Positions 16,806 to 25,461 of a DNA stretch of 64,000 nt are shown in pieces. Position 1 is the first letter of the stretch, and each line of letters starts with the position of its first letter. This DNA comes from Shimia haliotis. GTDB lineage: Bacteria; Pseudomonadota; Alphaproteobacteria; Rhodobacterales; Rhodobacteraceae. The DNA lies in the NCBI RefSeq assembly GCF_900114415.1, contig NZ_FOSZ01000006.1, forward strand, positions 1-64,000, read 5' to 3'. Both the position numbers and the translations under genes were made by a program. Under the pieces are notes generated by a model. That model made no database searches and was not told the DNA's origin. It saw nothing but the letters and a program-made list of their open reading frames with translations.

Positions 16806-17444
16806 ATGAAGAAACTCATTTCCCATGTGTTCGCGGCAACACTCTCACTTGCCGGAACATCCCAAATCGCCCAAGCAGACGAACCGTTTGTCGGCGAAAT
16901 CCGCCAGTTCGGCTTTAACTTTTGCCCAAGAGGCTGGGCTCCGCTAGACGGTCAACTTCTTGCAGTTAGTGGAAACGATGCGCTGTTTTCGCTTCTGGGC
17001 ACCATTTACGGCGGTGATGGCCGTACGACCTTCGGCCTCCCAAGCCTACGAGGCCGCATCCCCCTCCACACTGGCACTGGCCCCGGACTGACACCTCGTC
17101 CGCAGGGACAAAAAACCGGAACTGAATGGGAAACTGCGACCATCGCAAATTTGCCAAGTCACACCCACGGCGCGGCCGGCGGTTTGGCGGCGCAACTGGT
17201 CGGCAGCAGCGAAAACCCGAACACCAATGATCCTAGCGGCAACTATCTGCCAACTGGCACGTCGGCATTTTACTCCTCAGCGCCCGGCACTCTGGTCGAC
17301 ATGCAGGCAGGATCTGTGACTGTCGATCTCTCCGGCGAAATAATCGGTAACAATGGAGGTGGCCAACCTGTCACCAACATGGCCCCGACGATCGTCAACA
17401 ACTATTGCATAGCGCTCTTTGGCATTTACCCGTCACGCAGCTGA
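16806..17444 (+). CDS. Exported phage tail-collar-domain protein 2
   Basis: A 212-residue paralog of the preceding gene with its own signal peptide (about residues 1-24, ending QIAQAD). It keeps the collar pattern GEIRQFGFNFCPRGWAPLDG, ALFSLLGTIYGGDGRTTFGL and PSLRGRIPLHTGTGPGL, and ends NNYCIALFGIYPSRS. The conserved Cys pair is present. The spacing of 88 bases from copy 1 and about 37 from copy 3 suggests an operon. The central region differs strongly from its neighbours, as if it were the variable surface part. Confidence 0.85.
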   Translation: MKKLISHVFAATLSLAGTSQIAQADEPFVGEIRQFGFNFCPRGWAPLDGQLLAVSGNDALFSLLGTIYGGDGRTTFGLPSLRGRIPLHTGTGPGLTPRPQGQKTGTEWETATIANLPSHTHGAAGGLAAQLVGSSENPNTNDPSGNYLPTGTSAFYSSAPGTLVDMQAGSVTVDLSGEIIGNNGGGQPVTNMAPTIVNNYCIALFGIYPSRS

Positions 17445-17481
17445 CGCCGCGACTGGTTTTAACAAATCAATGGATACAACA

Positions 17482-18126
17482 ATGAAACATTTCACAAAAA
17501 CAATCGCTGCAACGCTTTGTGTAATTGGCACCACCGCGCCGATTGCCAAAGCCGAACTCGACCCCTTTATCGGAACCATCATCCAAGTTGGAGAGAATTT
17601 TTGCCCGCGTGGCTGGGTCGAGGCCAACGGCCAGTTGCTACCGATCTCATCATATACTGCGGCATTTTCGCTTTTGGGCACCATGTATGGAGGTGATGGC
17701 CGTACGACGTTTGGCGTCCCGGATATGCGCGGACGTTTCGGGATGCACGTCGGTCGCGGCCCGGGCCTGACAGCAAATAGGCAGGGTGAAAAGCTTGGCG
17801 TCGATCAAGTAACTCACAATGTGAACAATATGCCGTCTCACAATCATACAATTGAAGGCACGATCACCGCGACCGTTTCTGCAAGCTCGAACCGACCCAA
17901 TGTTCCGAGCCCGGCAAACGCCTACAAATCGGCTTTCCCCCGCCAATCCGCGGTTTATGCCATCGGCGCTACGGCGGATGTCGCTATGGGGGACGGCTCG
18001 GTAAACTTCACCAACAACGTGGCCCTTGCGAACTCCGGTGGGCAACAGCCCATCACCAACCGGCAGCCTTTCCTCGCGATGAAAACCTGCATCGCGATTC
18101 AGGGGATCTACCCGTCCAGAAGCTAA
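17482..18126 (+). CDS. Exported phage tail-collar-domain protein 3
   Basis: A 214-residue third paralog. Signal peptide about residues 1-24 (ending APIAKAE), then GTIIQVGENFCPRGWVEANG, AFSLLGTMYGGDGRTTFGVP and DMRGRFGMHVGRGPGL; a His-Asn-His motif (PSHNHTIEG) matches the equivalent position in copy 1 (PAHNHPVIG). The C-terminus MKTCIAIQGIYPSRS keeps the second Cys and the YPSR ending. An upstream in-frame ATG four codons earlier is possible; the second ATG begins a better signal peptide and has GGA nearby. A hairpin terminator follows. Confidence 0.85.
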   Translation: MKHFTKTIAATLCVIGTTAPIAKAELDPFIGTIIQVGENFCPRGWVEANGQLLPISSYTAAFSLLGTMYGGDGRTTFGVPDMRGRFGMHVGRGPGLTANRQGEKLGVDQVTHNVNNMPSHNHTIEGTITATVSASSNRPNVPSPANAYKSAFPRQSAVYAIGATADVAMGDGSVNFTNNVALANSGGQQPITNRQPFLAMKTCIAIQGIYPSRS

Positions 18127-18132
18127 TCCATC

Positions 18133-18170
18133 GGGTTGCCTGCCGCCAAGACGGGCAACCCAATTCCATT
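18133..18170 (+). terminator. Hairpin after the tail-collar operon
   Basis: GGGTTGCC (18133-18140) pairs with GGCAACCC (18154-18161), followed by AATTCCATTTT. It lies 7 bases after the stop of the third tail-collar gene and probably ends that transcript before the DegT gene. Confidence 0.6.
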
Positions 18171-18188
18171 TTCAGGAACTAATACTCT

Positions 18189-19364
18189 GTGAAGCCTGCT
18201 TTCCCGACTCTACCGGCCCCGCACATTCCGGTGGCAAAACCGCGGCTGCCTGAAGCGCACAGGCTGATGCCTTATCTGGAGCGTCTGGACCAAAGTCGCA
18301 TTTATGCAAACATCGGTCCTGTCTGTCAGGAACTCAAGGAACGATTGGGCAAACATTTTGACATCACCGAGGGCGGTCTTGCATTGACGGCGTCGGGATC
18401 TGCGGCGCTTGTTGGTGCGATATTGGCTGCTGCGGGTCGCCGCACAAATCGCCCGATTGCCCTCTGCGCCTCCTACACATTTGTTGCCACTCTGTCTGCC
18501 ATACAGTGTTGCGGATACGACCCACACCTCGCGGACATCGACCCAAACACATGGGCTCTCGACCCTGACGCCCTGCGACGCCATCCCCGTTTGCACGAGG
18601 TCGGCCTAGTAGCCGTGACAGCCCCCTACGGTCGGCTCCCTGATCTCGATGCCTGGGCCCGATTTCGACGCGACACCGGCATCCCGGTGGTGATCGATGC
18701 CGCGGCGAGTTTCGACGTGCTTGAACGCTTGCCTCGCGCCATCCCGCCCGACCTGCCGGTCGTGCTTAGCTTCCATGCCACAAAGGCCTTCGGGTGCGGC
18801 GAAGGGGGCGCTGTGATTTGCACTGACCCCGATCTTTTCCTTCGCGTGATACGTGCCACCAACAACGGATTTTTCGGCGCACGGCACGTGATTGGAGACA
18901 ACATCAATGGCAAAATGAGCGAATATCACGGCTGCGTTGCCATGGCTGCACTCGATTATTGGGGCGCCACTTTGTGGGACTACAAACAGACCGCAAAAGC
19001 CTACCATCACGCGGCCAACGCCAATGGCATCGATGCGATGCTGCGGGTAGGAGGCGACACGTCCTATGCTTATGCGCTTTTGCACACTTCCACCGAGGAG
19101 CAGGCGATTTTTGTGCGCGATCAACTGGCTGCCAAGGGCATCGACAGCCGTTTCTGGTACGGGCGCGGCCTTCACCGAGAAACCGGATTTGGCCCGTTTG
19201 ACTGCGATCCCATGCCGGTAACAGACAGCCTTTCGCACCGCCTTCTCGGACTTCCTTTTTACGCGGATCTGGCAATCAGCGCGATCGAAGAAATCTGCAA
19301 AACAGTGGCTCAGGCGATGGAGATCATCCCAATAGAAGGCGTGCAAAACGTTGGGCGGCCTTAG
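18189..19364 (+). CDS. DegT/DnrJ/EryC1/StrS-family aminotransferase
   Basis: A 391-residue PLP enzyme of the sugar-aminotransferase fold. Visible are LALTASGSAALVGAILAA (cofactor phosphate region), VIDAAASFDVL (the Asp that contacts the pyridine nitrogen) and SFHATKAFGCGEGGAVICTD, in which the Lys should form the Schiff base. Such enzymes aminate nucleotide-linked keto-sugars for surface polysaccharides. The start is a GTG at 18189 with AGGAA some 13 bases upstream. Its 3' end overlaps the converging acyltransferase gene by 41 bases. The substrate sugar cannot be read from sequence; with a PglD-like enzyme beside it, an N-acylated amino sugar is likely. Confidence 0.88.
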   Translation: MKPAFPTLPAPHIPVAKPRLPEAHRLMPYLERLDQSRIYANIGPVCQELKERLGKHFDITEGGLALTASGSAALVGAILAAAGRRTNRPIALCASYTFVATLSAIQCCGYDPHLADIDPNTWALDPDALRRHPRLHEVGLVAVTAPYGRLPDLDAWARFRRDTGIPVVIDAAASFDVLERLPRAIPPDLPVVLSFHATKAFGCGEGGAVICTDPDLFLRVIRATNNGFFGARHVIGDNINGKMSEYHGCVAMAALDYWGATLWDYKQTAKAYHHAANANGIDAMLRVGGDTSYAYALLHTSTEEQAIFVRDQLAAKGIDSRFWYGRGLHRETGFGPFDCDPMPVTDSLSHRLLGLPFYADLAISAIEEICKTVAQAMEIIPIEGVQNVGRP

Positions 19365-19995
19365 GCACCACCTTGACTGTCGGACCTTTGGCAAAAGATC
19401 CTGGCGCGAGATCTCTCAGGATCACGGCTCCGGCCCCCACCAAACAGCCGTCGCCCACTGTTACCCCGTCAATCACGCCGCTCTTGCCGGCAAAAAAGCA
19501 CTCCTTGCCGATCCGGCAGTCTCCGGCCAGCCCTACCTGAGATGCCAGAAAGCAATGGTCGCCAACCTGGGCATGATGCCCGATGTGGTTGCCGCTCCAA
19601 ATCAGCACATTGTTTCCGATTTTTGCAAAGGGCTGCACCACATTACCTTCTAGAATAAGACAATTCTCTCCGATCTCATCCGAATAGATGTGGCTCGACG
19701 GGTGTACAAAAGTCAGAAAGTCATACCCTCTGGCCTTGCCTTCTTCGTACCGTTCCTTCCGGAAACGGTTCATATTATGATAACTCAGCGGTCCAAAGAT
19801 CAGCCCGTCAGCGGGCGCAAAACTCTGCTCCAGCGTTTCCCAGTCAAAGACCGGTTTGCCCATGAACTCCGTCACCTCACCTCGAAACGCCGCATCCACG
19901 GTATAGCCAACAATCTCATGGTCGCTCTCGCGCTCAAGATACACTGTGACAGCCTCTGCCACTTGTCCCGCGCCAAACAATACAACCTTCGCCAT
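19324..19995 (-). CDS. PglD/NeuD-like sugar O/N-acyltransferase
   Basis: A 223-residue protein. The N-terminal half is a Rossmann-like domain (VVLFGAGQVAEAVTVYLE) and the C-terminal half a left-handed beta-helix of hexapeptide repeats (IGENCLILEGNVVQPFAKIG, VGDHCFLASQVGLAGDCRIG, VTVGDGCLVGAGAVILRD), the architecture of PglD/NeuD acyltransferases that acylate amino sugars using acetyl-CoA or similar donors. The start overlaps the radical-SAM stop (TGATG), so the two are translationally coupled. Its 3' end overlaps the DegT gene antisense by 41 bases. Confidence 0.88.
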   Translation of the reverse strand: MAKVVLFGAGQVAEAVTVYLERESDHEIVGYTVDAAFRGEVTEFMGKPVFDWETLEQSFAPADGLIFGPLSYHNMNRFRKERYEEGKARGYDFLTFVHPSSHIYSDEIGENCLILEGNVVQPFAKIGNNVLIWSGNHIGHHAQVGDHCFLASQVGLAGDCRIGKECFFAGKSGVIDGVTVGDGCLVGAGAVILRDLAPGSFAKGPTVKVVPKAAQRFARLLLG

Positions 19996-21626
19996 CAAGC
20001 GTCCGCCATGTGATCAGCGGCCTTCGTCGCATCGACGCTGGCCGCGCTAAAGATATTTAAACCCTGTTCTCCACTACCTGGTGCGGCCAATTGGGTCAGG
20101 CAGTAGTGGTGCCAGTGCATTGCGCAGAGCCCGATGAAGGCGGACACAGACAACCCGCCCGCCGCGCGATTGCGCCGGTACGCGCGCCAATACATGCGCA
20201 GCCCTTTGCGAAATACCTTTCTGCGTGCCATTTCACGACCCAACCGCCACGCGATGACACCGCTGGTTGCCACACCGCCGAGCCACCTGGGCTTGTGTGT
20301 CTCACGCGACTGCATTTCGCGGCGTTTGGCTATGTACTTATCGGACGTTGTCACATTCCGCACGACCCGCCCGATAAAGGCCTCAGCCGTATAAAGTCGC
20401 CGCAATGCCTTCTCATAACCGGCAACCAGCTGATCCCGCGTCATCTGCTTCGGTATGAAGTTGCATATGTCATTGTCATCCGTCAGCCGCCCTTCGGCTT
20501 CCAGCCGCTCATAAAGCGGCGTCTTGGGCAGAGCCACAAGCACACCAAAAGACACCCGACCGATATTGTTGCTCTCGATAAATTGGACCTGTTCTTCAAA
20601 AATACGGTCGTCATCTTCGTCAAAGCCGACAATAAAGCCCGCAGAGACCACAAGGCCCGCGTCGCGAATGCGATCCAACTTGGTGCTCATGGATTCACCA
20701 CGAATATTTTGCAGCTTCTTGGTCTCGATCAGGGATTCCTCACGCGTGCTTTCGATCCCGATAAACACCTCGCGGAAATTGGCGCGGATCATCAGTTCCA
20801 TCAACTCGGCGTCATCCGCCAGATTGAGCGTAGCCTCGGTCGAAAGCACCAGTGGATAGCCGTTTTCTTCCTGCCAGCGGATCAACTCTGGCAGCATTTT
20901 CTTCACGGCAACCTTGTTGCCGATAAAGTTGTCATCCACCACAAAACAGACCCCAAAACCCGCCTTCCAAACGCCCTCCAGTTCGGCAATGACCTGCTTT
21001 GCCGATTTCACCCTTGGACGGCGCCCGAAGATCACGATGATGTCGCAGAATTCACAGGTGAATGGGCAGCCGCGCGAGTACTGGATGGACGCGGACATGT
21101 AATGTTCGGCTTTCATCAAATCCATGCGCGCGGGCGGCAACGTCGCCATGTCGGTCTTTTCAGTCTGCTCGTAACGCGACTGAACCGAGTCTCCGTTCGC
21201 CATCGCTTCAACGAACTCAGGCCAGGTCTGGTCGGCCTCACCGACAAAAATCGTGTCGCACAGACCGTCAAAAAACTGCTCGTCAATGGCCGCATAGGGT
21301 CCGCCAACGACAACGGTGCCCGGCAGTGTCTTTACCCGCTCAAGGATTTCTATCATGCGATCGCGCTGTGCGATCTGGCCCGTGATCCCGATCACATCAA
21401 AGCGCCGCAAAGCTTCAAAATCGATGTCTTCAACGGCCTCGTCAATCAACACAATCTCGTGGTGATCAGGGATCAGGGCCGCCAACAGCGTCAACACGCC
21501 CGGCATCATCCATGCGCGCTTTTCTCCGGGCATCAATGGCAATGTATACTCCCGCCCCCAAAAGGAGGGTTTGAAGCGTGGCGAAATCAGGCAAATGGAG
21601 AGCTTTTTCAATGTTGGGCCTGCCAA
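19995..21626 (-). CDS. B12-binding-domain radical SAM protein (DUF4070 type)
   Basis: A 543-residue enzyme. The N-terminal ~150 residues match the cobalamin-binding-like domain (LTLLAALIPDHHEIVLIDEA, VVVGGPYAAIDEQFF). The radical SAM core has CPFTCEFC (Cys187, Cys191, Cys194) for the 4Fe-4S cluster and the SAM-binding VVDDNFIGNK segment. The GFIVGFDEDDDRIFEEQVQF region and C-terminal extension fit the DUF4070 subgroup, which includes HpnP-like methylases of lipids; methylation of a lipid or glycan precursor is an inference. No DxHxxG cobalamin motif was seen. It is coupled to the acyltransferase gene downstream and divergent from the GH43-like gene. Confidence 0.85.
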   Translation of the reverse strand: MAGPTLKKLSICLISPRFKPSFWGREYTLPLMPGEKRAWMMPGVLTLLAALIPDHHEIVLIDEAVEDIDFEALRRFDVIGITGQIAQRDRMIEILERVKTLPGTVVVGGPYAAIDEQFFDGLCDTIFVGEADQTWPEFVEAMANGDSVQSRYEQTEKTDMATLPPARMDLMKAEHYMSASIQYSRGCPFTCEFCDIIVIFGRRPRVKSAKQVIAELEGVWKAGFGVCFVVDDNFIGNKVAVKKMLPELIRWQEENGYPLVLSTEATLNLADDAELMELMIRANFREVFIGIESTREESLIETKKLQNIRGESMSTKLDRIRDAGLVVSAGFIVGFDEDDDRIFEEQVQFIESNNIGRVSFGVLVALPKTPLYERLEAEGRLTDDNDICNFIPKQMTRDQLVAGYEKALRRLYTAEAFIGRVVRNVTTSDKYIAKRREMQSRETHKPRWLGGVATSGVIAWRLGREMARRKVFRKGLRMYWRAYRRNRAAGGLSVSAFIGLCAMHWHHYCLTQLAAPGSGEQGLNIFSAASVDATKAADHMADA

Positions 21627-21783
21627 AGGAGTTTGATGAGATGGCGTATTACGCCTTGAAAACTAACTTATTTCTGGACAATGTCTTAACATATGAATTG
21701 ATTGACGCATAGCATTTACAAGGCACGCAACCGGCGTGATTGACCCCCTTCAGATGGCTTGCAAACGGTCCGGAGTGCAAAGC

Positions 21784-22743
21784 ATGCGATCAAGTTGGAT
21801 TCGAAAAGGGAAACTCCTTTCGGTGCCGAAGACGCACCGATGGTGGGACTCCCATATTCAGGTTCCGGTCGTTCTCCCTGTCTCCGACACTCTCTGGCGG
21901 GTTTATGTGGCCGCGCGCGACGTAAACAATCGCGGTTCAACGATCATGGCCGAACTTGACCCCTCTCGCGACTTTGAGGTCTTGTCGATTTCGCAAGGTC
22001 ATATGCTCCTGCCTGGTCCCCCGGGGAGTTTTGATAGCCAAAGCGTAGGCATCACAAGCGCCCAATCTGATGGCGATCACGTGGTTTTTGCGGGCGGGGG
22101 AATGCGGCTTCTGAACGACAGGCCCTACGAAATATCGACCAGCATCGTGGAAAGTCATGACGGTGGCGCAACCCTTCAGAAGGTCGGCACCACACCGATT
22201 GTGACCGGTGGAAAGGACAATCCATTCGGCGCAGGTATGGCGCAGCTCATACGCACCGATGGAAGATGGCACCTCTGGTTCACAAGCTTCCGCTCCTGGT
22301 TTCGCAAAGACGGCATCGATGCAGAACCCCGAACAGATATCCGGCATGCAGTTTCCGACGATTTGCGAACTTGGACACAGGATGAAATCCCCGCTATTGC
22401 GCTGGCAGGAGAGCACGAAGGCGCGCTGACACGGGCCAGTGTCCTTCCTTGTCCGGAGGGGTATGAAATGTGGTATTGCTCCCGTGGGCGTTTTGATCCC
22501 GTTGATGACACGCTGCGCCGATATAAAATCGGCTATGCGACTTCCGTTGACGGCACACACTGGACGCGGCGCGATAGCGAACACGCTTTTCTCAACCCAC
22601 CACAGTCAGGGGATTGGGATCACGAGATGCAGTGCTATGCGACGGTCGTATCGTTTCAGGGAAAAACCTATATGATCTATTGTGGCAACACCTATGGTCT
22701 CACGACGATCGGCTATGCCATCCGAGCCAACGACGGGGCCTGA
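21784..22743 (+). CDS. GH43/GH32-like five-bladed beta-propeller protein
   Basis: About 319 residues from the ATG of MRSSWIRKGKLLSV. The protein has the repeating blade pattern of glycosidase-like propellers: THRWWDSHIQVPVVLPVSDT, GGKDNPFGAGMAQLIRTDGR, WHLWFTSFRSWF, YEMWYCSRGRF, TYMIYCGNTYGLTTIGYAI. No signal peptide is seen, so it is probably cytoplasmic. The family includes hydrolases and non-catalytic relatives; catalytic residues cannot be assigned safely. It sits two bases before the glycosyltransferase gene, implying coupled expression and a role in glycan assembly or turnover. Confidence 0.7.
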   Translation: MRSSWIRKGKLLSVPKTHRWWDSHIQVPVVLPVSDTLWRVYVAARDVNNRGSTIMAELDPSRDFEVLSISQGHMLLPGPPGSFDSQSVGITSAQSDGDHVVFAGGGMRLLNDRPYEISTSIVESHDGGATLQKVGTTPIVTGGKDNPFGAGMAQLIRTDGRWHLWFTSFRSWFRKDGIDAEPRTDIRHAVSDDLRTWTQDEIPAIALAGEHEGALTRASVLPCPEGYEMWYCSRGRFDPVDDTLRRYKIGYATSVDGTHWTRRDSEHAFLNPPQSGDWDHEMQCYATVVSFQGKTYMIYCGNTYGLTTIGYAIRANDGA

Positions 22744-22744
22744 A

Positions 22745-23530
22745 ATGACCGCACCTGAGCCAATCACAGTCGTCATTTTGTCCCGCAACCGCCCGCTCTA
22801 TCTTTGGGCCTGTCTGGACAGCCTCTATCGCTATACCCGCCACCCTGCGCGCTTCGTGCTGACGGACAATGCGTCCGACGATCCCATGGTGCGCGACGTG
22901 GTGCGCGGCTTTGAACGTCGCGGCATGTTTCATGCGGTAGAATGGCACGATGAAAACGACCCCCAGCGCATTTTGAAAACCGTTCGGGATTACGTCAACG
23001 GCCCCGCTGACAAGGTTGTCGCGATCGAAAGCGATGTCACTGTTTTTGACACTGATCCCTGCTGGCTTGGTCGCATGAACGCGTTGATGGATGATCATCC
23101 GGAGCTGGGTCTTTTGGGCTCTTATGTGGACAAGCGAGACTTTATCCCGGTGGAAGACACTGAAGCTCTGGTGCCTGATTTGCCCCCCAACCAAGCGGTG
23201 ATGATGATCAAAACCCGCAGCCCGGAACGGACTCTGCCGGACACGCCTCCGGATGAGGCGCTGATTGATCCGTTCAACCCACCGGGGCGGTTGATCATGG
23301 CCCGCAAGAGCATGATGTCCAAAATAGTCTATGCGCTCGATACTCGCATGTATAAACACGCCAAAGAAGCCGGCATAGGCTGCGCGATCGCCCCCTCGGT
23401 GCGCCACCGGCATCTCTCCCTTTTGAACGCCTACGACTACCCCGAATTTGATGTAAAAAAACGACGGGAACACTTCGTCAACAATCGCGACCCTGTATAC
23501 GTTTTGCCGGATACCTCCAACGACGACTAA
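22745..23530 (+). CDS. Glycosyltransferase family 2-like protein
   Basis: A 261-residue GT-A fold protein. The start ITVVILSRNRPLYLWACLDS and LTDNASDDPMVRDVV are typical of GT2 nucleotide-sugar binding; VVAIESDVTVFDTDP supplies an acidic DxD-like site. No membrane segment is present. The longer frame starts inside the preceding gene; the ATG one base after that gene's stop was chosen. It likely transfers a sugar during polysaccharide or glycolipid assembly; donor and acceptor are unknown. Confidence 0.82.
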   Translation: MTAPEPITVVILSRNRPLYLWACLDSLYRYTRHPARFVLTDNASDDPMVRDVVRGFERRGMFHAVEWHDENDPQRILKTVRDYVNGPADKVVAIESDVTVFDTDPCWLGRMNALMDDHPELGLLGSYVDKRDFIPVEDTEALVPDLPPNQAVMMIKTRSPERTLPDTPPDEALIDPFNPPGRLIMARKSMMSKIVYALDTRMYKHAKEAGIGCAIAPSVRHRHLSLLNAYDYPEFDVKKRREHFVNNRDPVYVLPDTSNDD

Positions 23531-23613
23531 CCCGACGCCCTCAGGGTATTTTCTGCCAGCCCCCATCGCCTGCCCAGCATCATTAACTGAAAATTAACCC
23601 TACCTAAGATTGT

Positions 23614-24642
23614 ATGAACGAGAAGCGCTCTCCGCGTTGGATGTGCGCGTTGGCATATTGGTTAGTTCGTTTTCTTGTGATTGGTTTTGGTTCAGAACTC
23701 ACAGTCGTTGCCCCCTTTTTTACAAAGGGCAACGCCTCCTTGATCTCACGGCATCTCTTTGTTGCCCTGTCCCACGCATTTGCCACAACGACCGCACTGG
23801 ACATAACGTGCGCGCCCAAGCGACTGCATGTGCCTCATGCCGAAACAATCCGCAAATCCGAGGTCTGGAAGCCTTCAGAGATCGCAAATGTCATCGTCTA
23901 TTGCCGCCGGCACCACGAGGCCCTTTGCAGTCTTCTGAACGGCCTCAACAGCAGCGCTACCAATATCCTCTTTGTCCCTAAAGACGCTCTCGACACCACG
24001 CATGCACGCGACCTCCCAATACAGCGGGTATCGGGGTGCCTGCTCCAATCCGGCAAAGACCTGCGCAGACTGAAGCCACAGTTGCCAAATGCAGCGACTG
24101 CTGGATTTGTGTTTGAACCTCCCGCGCTGGCAAACCCCATGTGCGATACGTCAGAAGACATCAGGCACACGCTGAACGCGCTGATCTTTGAGAGCAAGGA
24201 TGGCCGACCTCCGCTGCAGCCCTCCTCACAGCCGCTCAACGCCGGATATTTCCCTTGGACGACGATCTCCGGTTCCTTCCTGTCTGCTGCAACGGACGAG
24301 CTCGGCACACTTGATGCAATAGGCCGCTCTCGCTGCCTCATTCTCGCGTCAGAAACCGAAGCGCAGGATTGGCAGATCGCAGCGGCCACCATTCTCGGGA
24401 AACCCATTTTTGACGTGCGGCCCCGCAAGCCCGCGCCGGACGACATCTCGGCCGCCAGCATTTTGGCACCGGCCGATCTCGACCTGCGCTCGATTCTGAT
24501 CTGGATCGAAAACTTCGCCAGAAAGGAGGGAACATGGTCACTGGCAAAACTCAAGTCGAGGCACTTCGCAATGAAACGCTTTTCTCGGAGTGCTTTCTTG
24601 CAAAATCTGATCAGGTCCGGCCATTTCTCGACCACCGCTTGA
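23614..24642 (+). CDS. Unrecognised protein of the glycan cluster, 342 residues
   Basis: I do not recognise a family. Near the N-terminus is a hydrophobic stretch (ALAYWLVRFLVIGFG). The body has alternating helical and strand-like segments (SEIANVIVYCRRHHEALCSL, NAATAGFVFEPPAL, SRCLILASETEAQDWQIAAA, TILGKPIFDVRPRKPAPDDI) that would suit a glycosyltransferase-like Rossmann fold, but this is only a guess. It follows the GT2 gene on the same strand after about 80 bases. Its last 109 bases overlap the next gene, whose strong ribosome-binding site lies inside it. Confidence 0.6.
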   Translation: MNEKRSPRWMCALAYWLVRFLVIGFGSELTVVAPFFTKGNASLISRHLFVALSHAFATTTALDITCAPKRLHVPHAETIRKSEVWKPSEIANVIVYCRRHHEALCSLLNGLNSSATNILFVPKDALDTTHARDLPIQRVSGCLLQSGKDLRRLKPQLPNAATAGFVFEPPALANPMCDTSEDIRHTLNALIFESKDGRPPLQPSSQPLNAGYFPWTTISGSFLSAATDELGTLDAIGRSRCLILASETEAQDWQIAAATILGKPIFDVRPRKPAPDDISAASILAPADLDLRSILIWIENFARKEGTWSLAKLKSRHFAMKRFSRSAFLQNLIRSGHFSTTA

Positions 24643-25016
24643 TTGCGATCCATCCGTCAGACGACGGATGGGAGGAAAAGAGCGGCGGCTTTTGGGGGGA
24701 CGGGTGGTCCTCCCCATACTTCAGAGTGTCCTATGCCGCGAATGCGCCGGCGCTTGGCTATGCCCTCAAAATGTTCCGCCCCGAAGTCGCAGGTGACACC
24801 GCGCTTGTTATTCGTTTCGGAGAGCACCAGTTTGCCACGCTTGAGCTAAAAGCCGGAGAGCCGGTTTGGCTTGTGATCCCCAAACCTGCGGATCGAACCG
24901 CCCCTAAAGACATTTTTTCGCTGGCTGTCACCCGCGCCTTTCACCCGAAAACCACCGACACGCGCGATCTCGGGATTTGTATTCTCACCCATTTGAAACC
25001 GGAGGAGGGCAGTTGA
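24534..25016 (+). CDS. Unrecognised small protein, 160 residues
   Basis: The start is supported by an almost ideal Shine-Dalgarno (AAAGGAGGGAAC then ATG). The sequence looks like a beta-rich soluble domain (GDGWSSPYFRVSYAANAPAL, ALVIRFGEHQFATLELKAGE, PVWLVIPKP), resembling the small beta-sandwich modules found in glycan-synthesis clusters, but I cannot name it. It overlaps the previous gene by 109 bases and the next by four (TTGA), so the set is probably translated as a coupled series. Confidence 0.65.
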   Translation: MVTGKTQVEALRNETLFSECFLAKSDQVRPFLDHRLIAIHPSDDGWEEKSGGFWGDGWSSPYFRVSYAANAPALGYALKMFRPEVAGDTALVIRFGEHQFATLELKAGEPVWLVIPKPADRTAPKDIFSLAVTRAFHPKTTDTRDLGICILTHLKPEEGS

Positions 25017-25456
25017 ACTATTTTCCGCACCCGAAAACCTTCGAAAGACGCCCCGACCTCGACGCTCTTTTTCAGGCCTTTGCAACCCCCACGGATCTAG
25101 GCGCCAGAATCGTCAAGGGTCTCATCGCCTCCTCGATCCGTACAACCGGCATCAACGATACCCACTATCGGGATGACAACGAGGACATCGCGCGGGCTCT
25201 GGATGGCGGAGCGCCGACAACTCCGACCGAGCACTACGCCGAATACGGCTATTTCGAGAAACGCTCCGCCCTGCCTGCCAATTTTGACAGCGACTGGTAT
25301 GTCCGAACCTATCCGGACGTCGCTGAAGAACTGAGGGCGGGGCGACTGGACACAGCCGAGCGGCATTTCATCGGGCGCGGACATCTGGAGTGGAGACTGC
25401 CCTGCGCGGCGGCCGAGGCGGATCACAAGTTCTGGATCTCTATGTTGGGAGGCTGA
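25013..25456 (+). CDS. Small protein with a FDxDWYxxxYPDV module
   Basis: A 147-residue protein beginning at TTG 25013, which overlaps the previous stop as TTGA. The C-terminal part has ANFDSDWYVRTYPDVAEELR followed by a GRGHLEWRLP ending. This module (FDxxYYLxxYPDVxxxG...HYxxxGxxEGRxP) commonly precedes glycosyltransferase or rhamnan-synthesis domains. The next gene opens with similar modules, so this may be a split-off N-terminal part of that protein. An earlier in-frame ATG exists at 24977 but lies inside the previous gene without a good ribosome-binding site. Confidence 0.65.
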   Translation: MNYFPHPKTFERRPDLDALFQAFATPTDLGARIVKGLIASSIRTTGINDTHYRDDNEDIARALDGGAPTTPTEHYAEYGYFEKRSALPANFDSDWYVRTYPDVAEELRAGRLDTAERHFIGRGHLEWRLPCAAAEADHKFWISMLGG

Positions 25457-25461
25457 GGCGC

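Noticed and set aside
16073-18126. Prophage or tailocin remnant
   Set aside because: The tail-collar genes carry signal peptides, and no capsid, tail tube, baseplate, lysis or integrase gene is nearby.
20091-21659. 522-residue plus-strand frame opposite the radical SAM gene
   Set aside because: Antisense shadow; the minus strand has the CxxxCxxC motif and full-length domain match.
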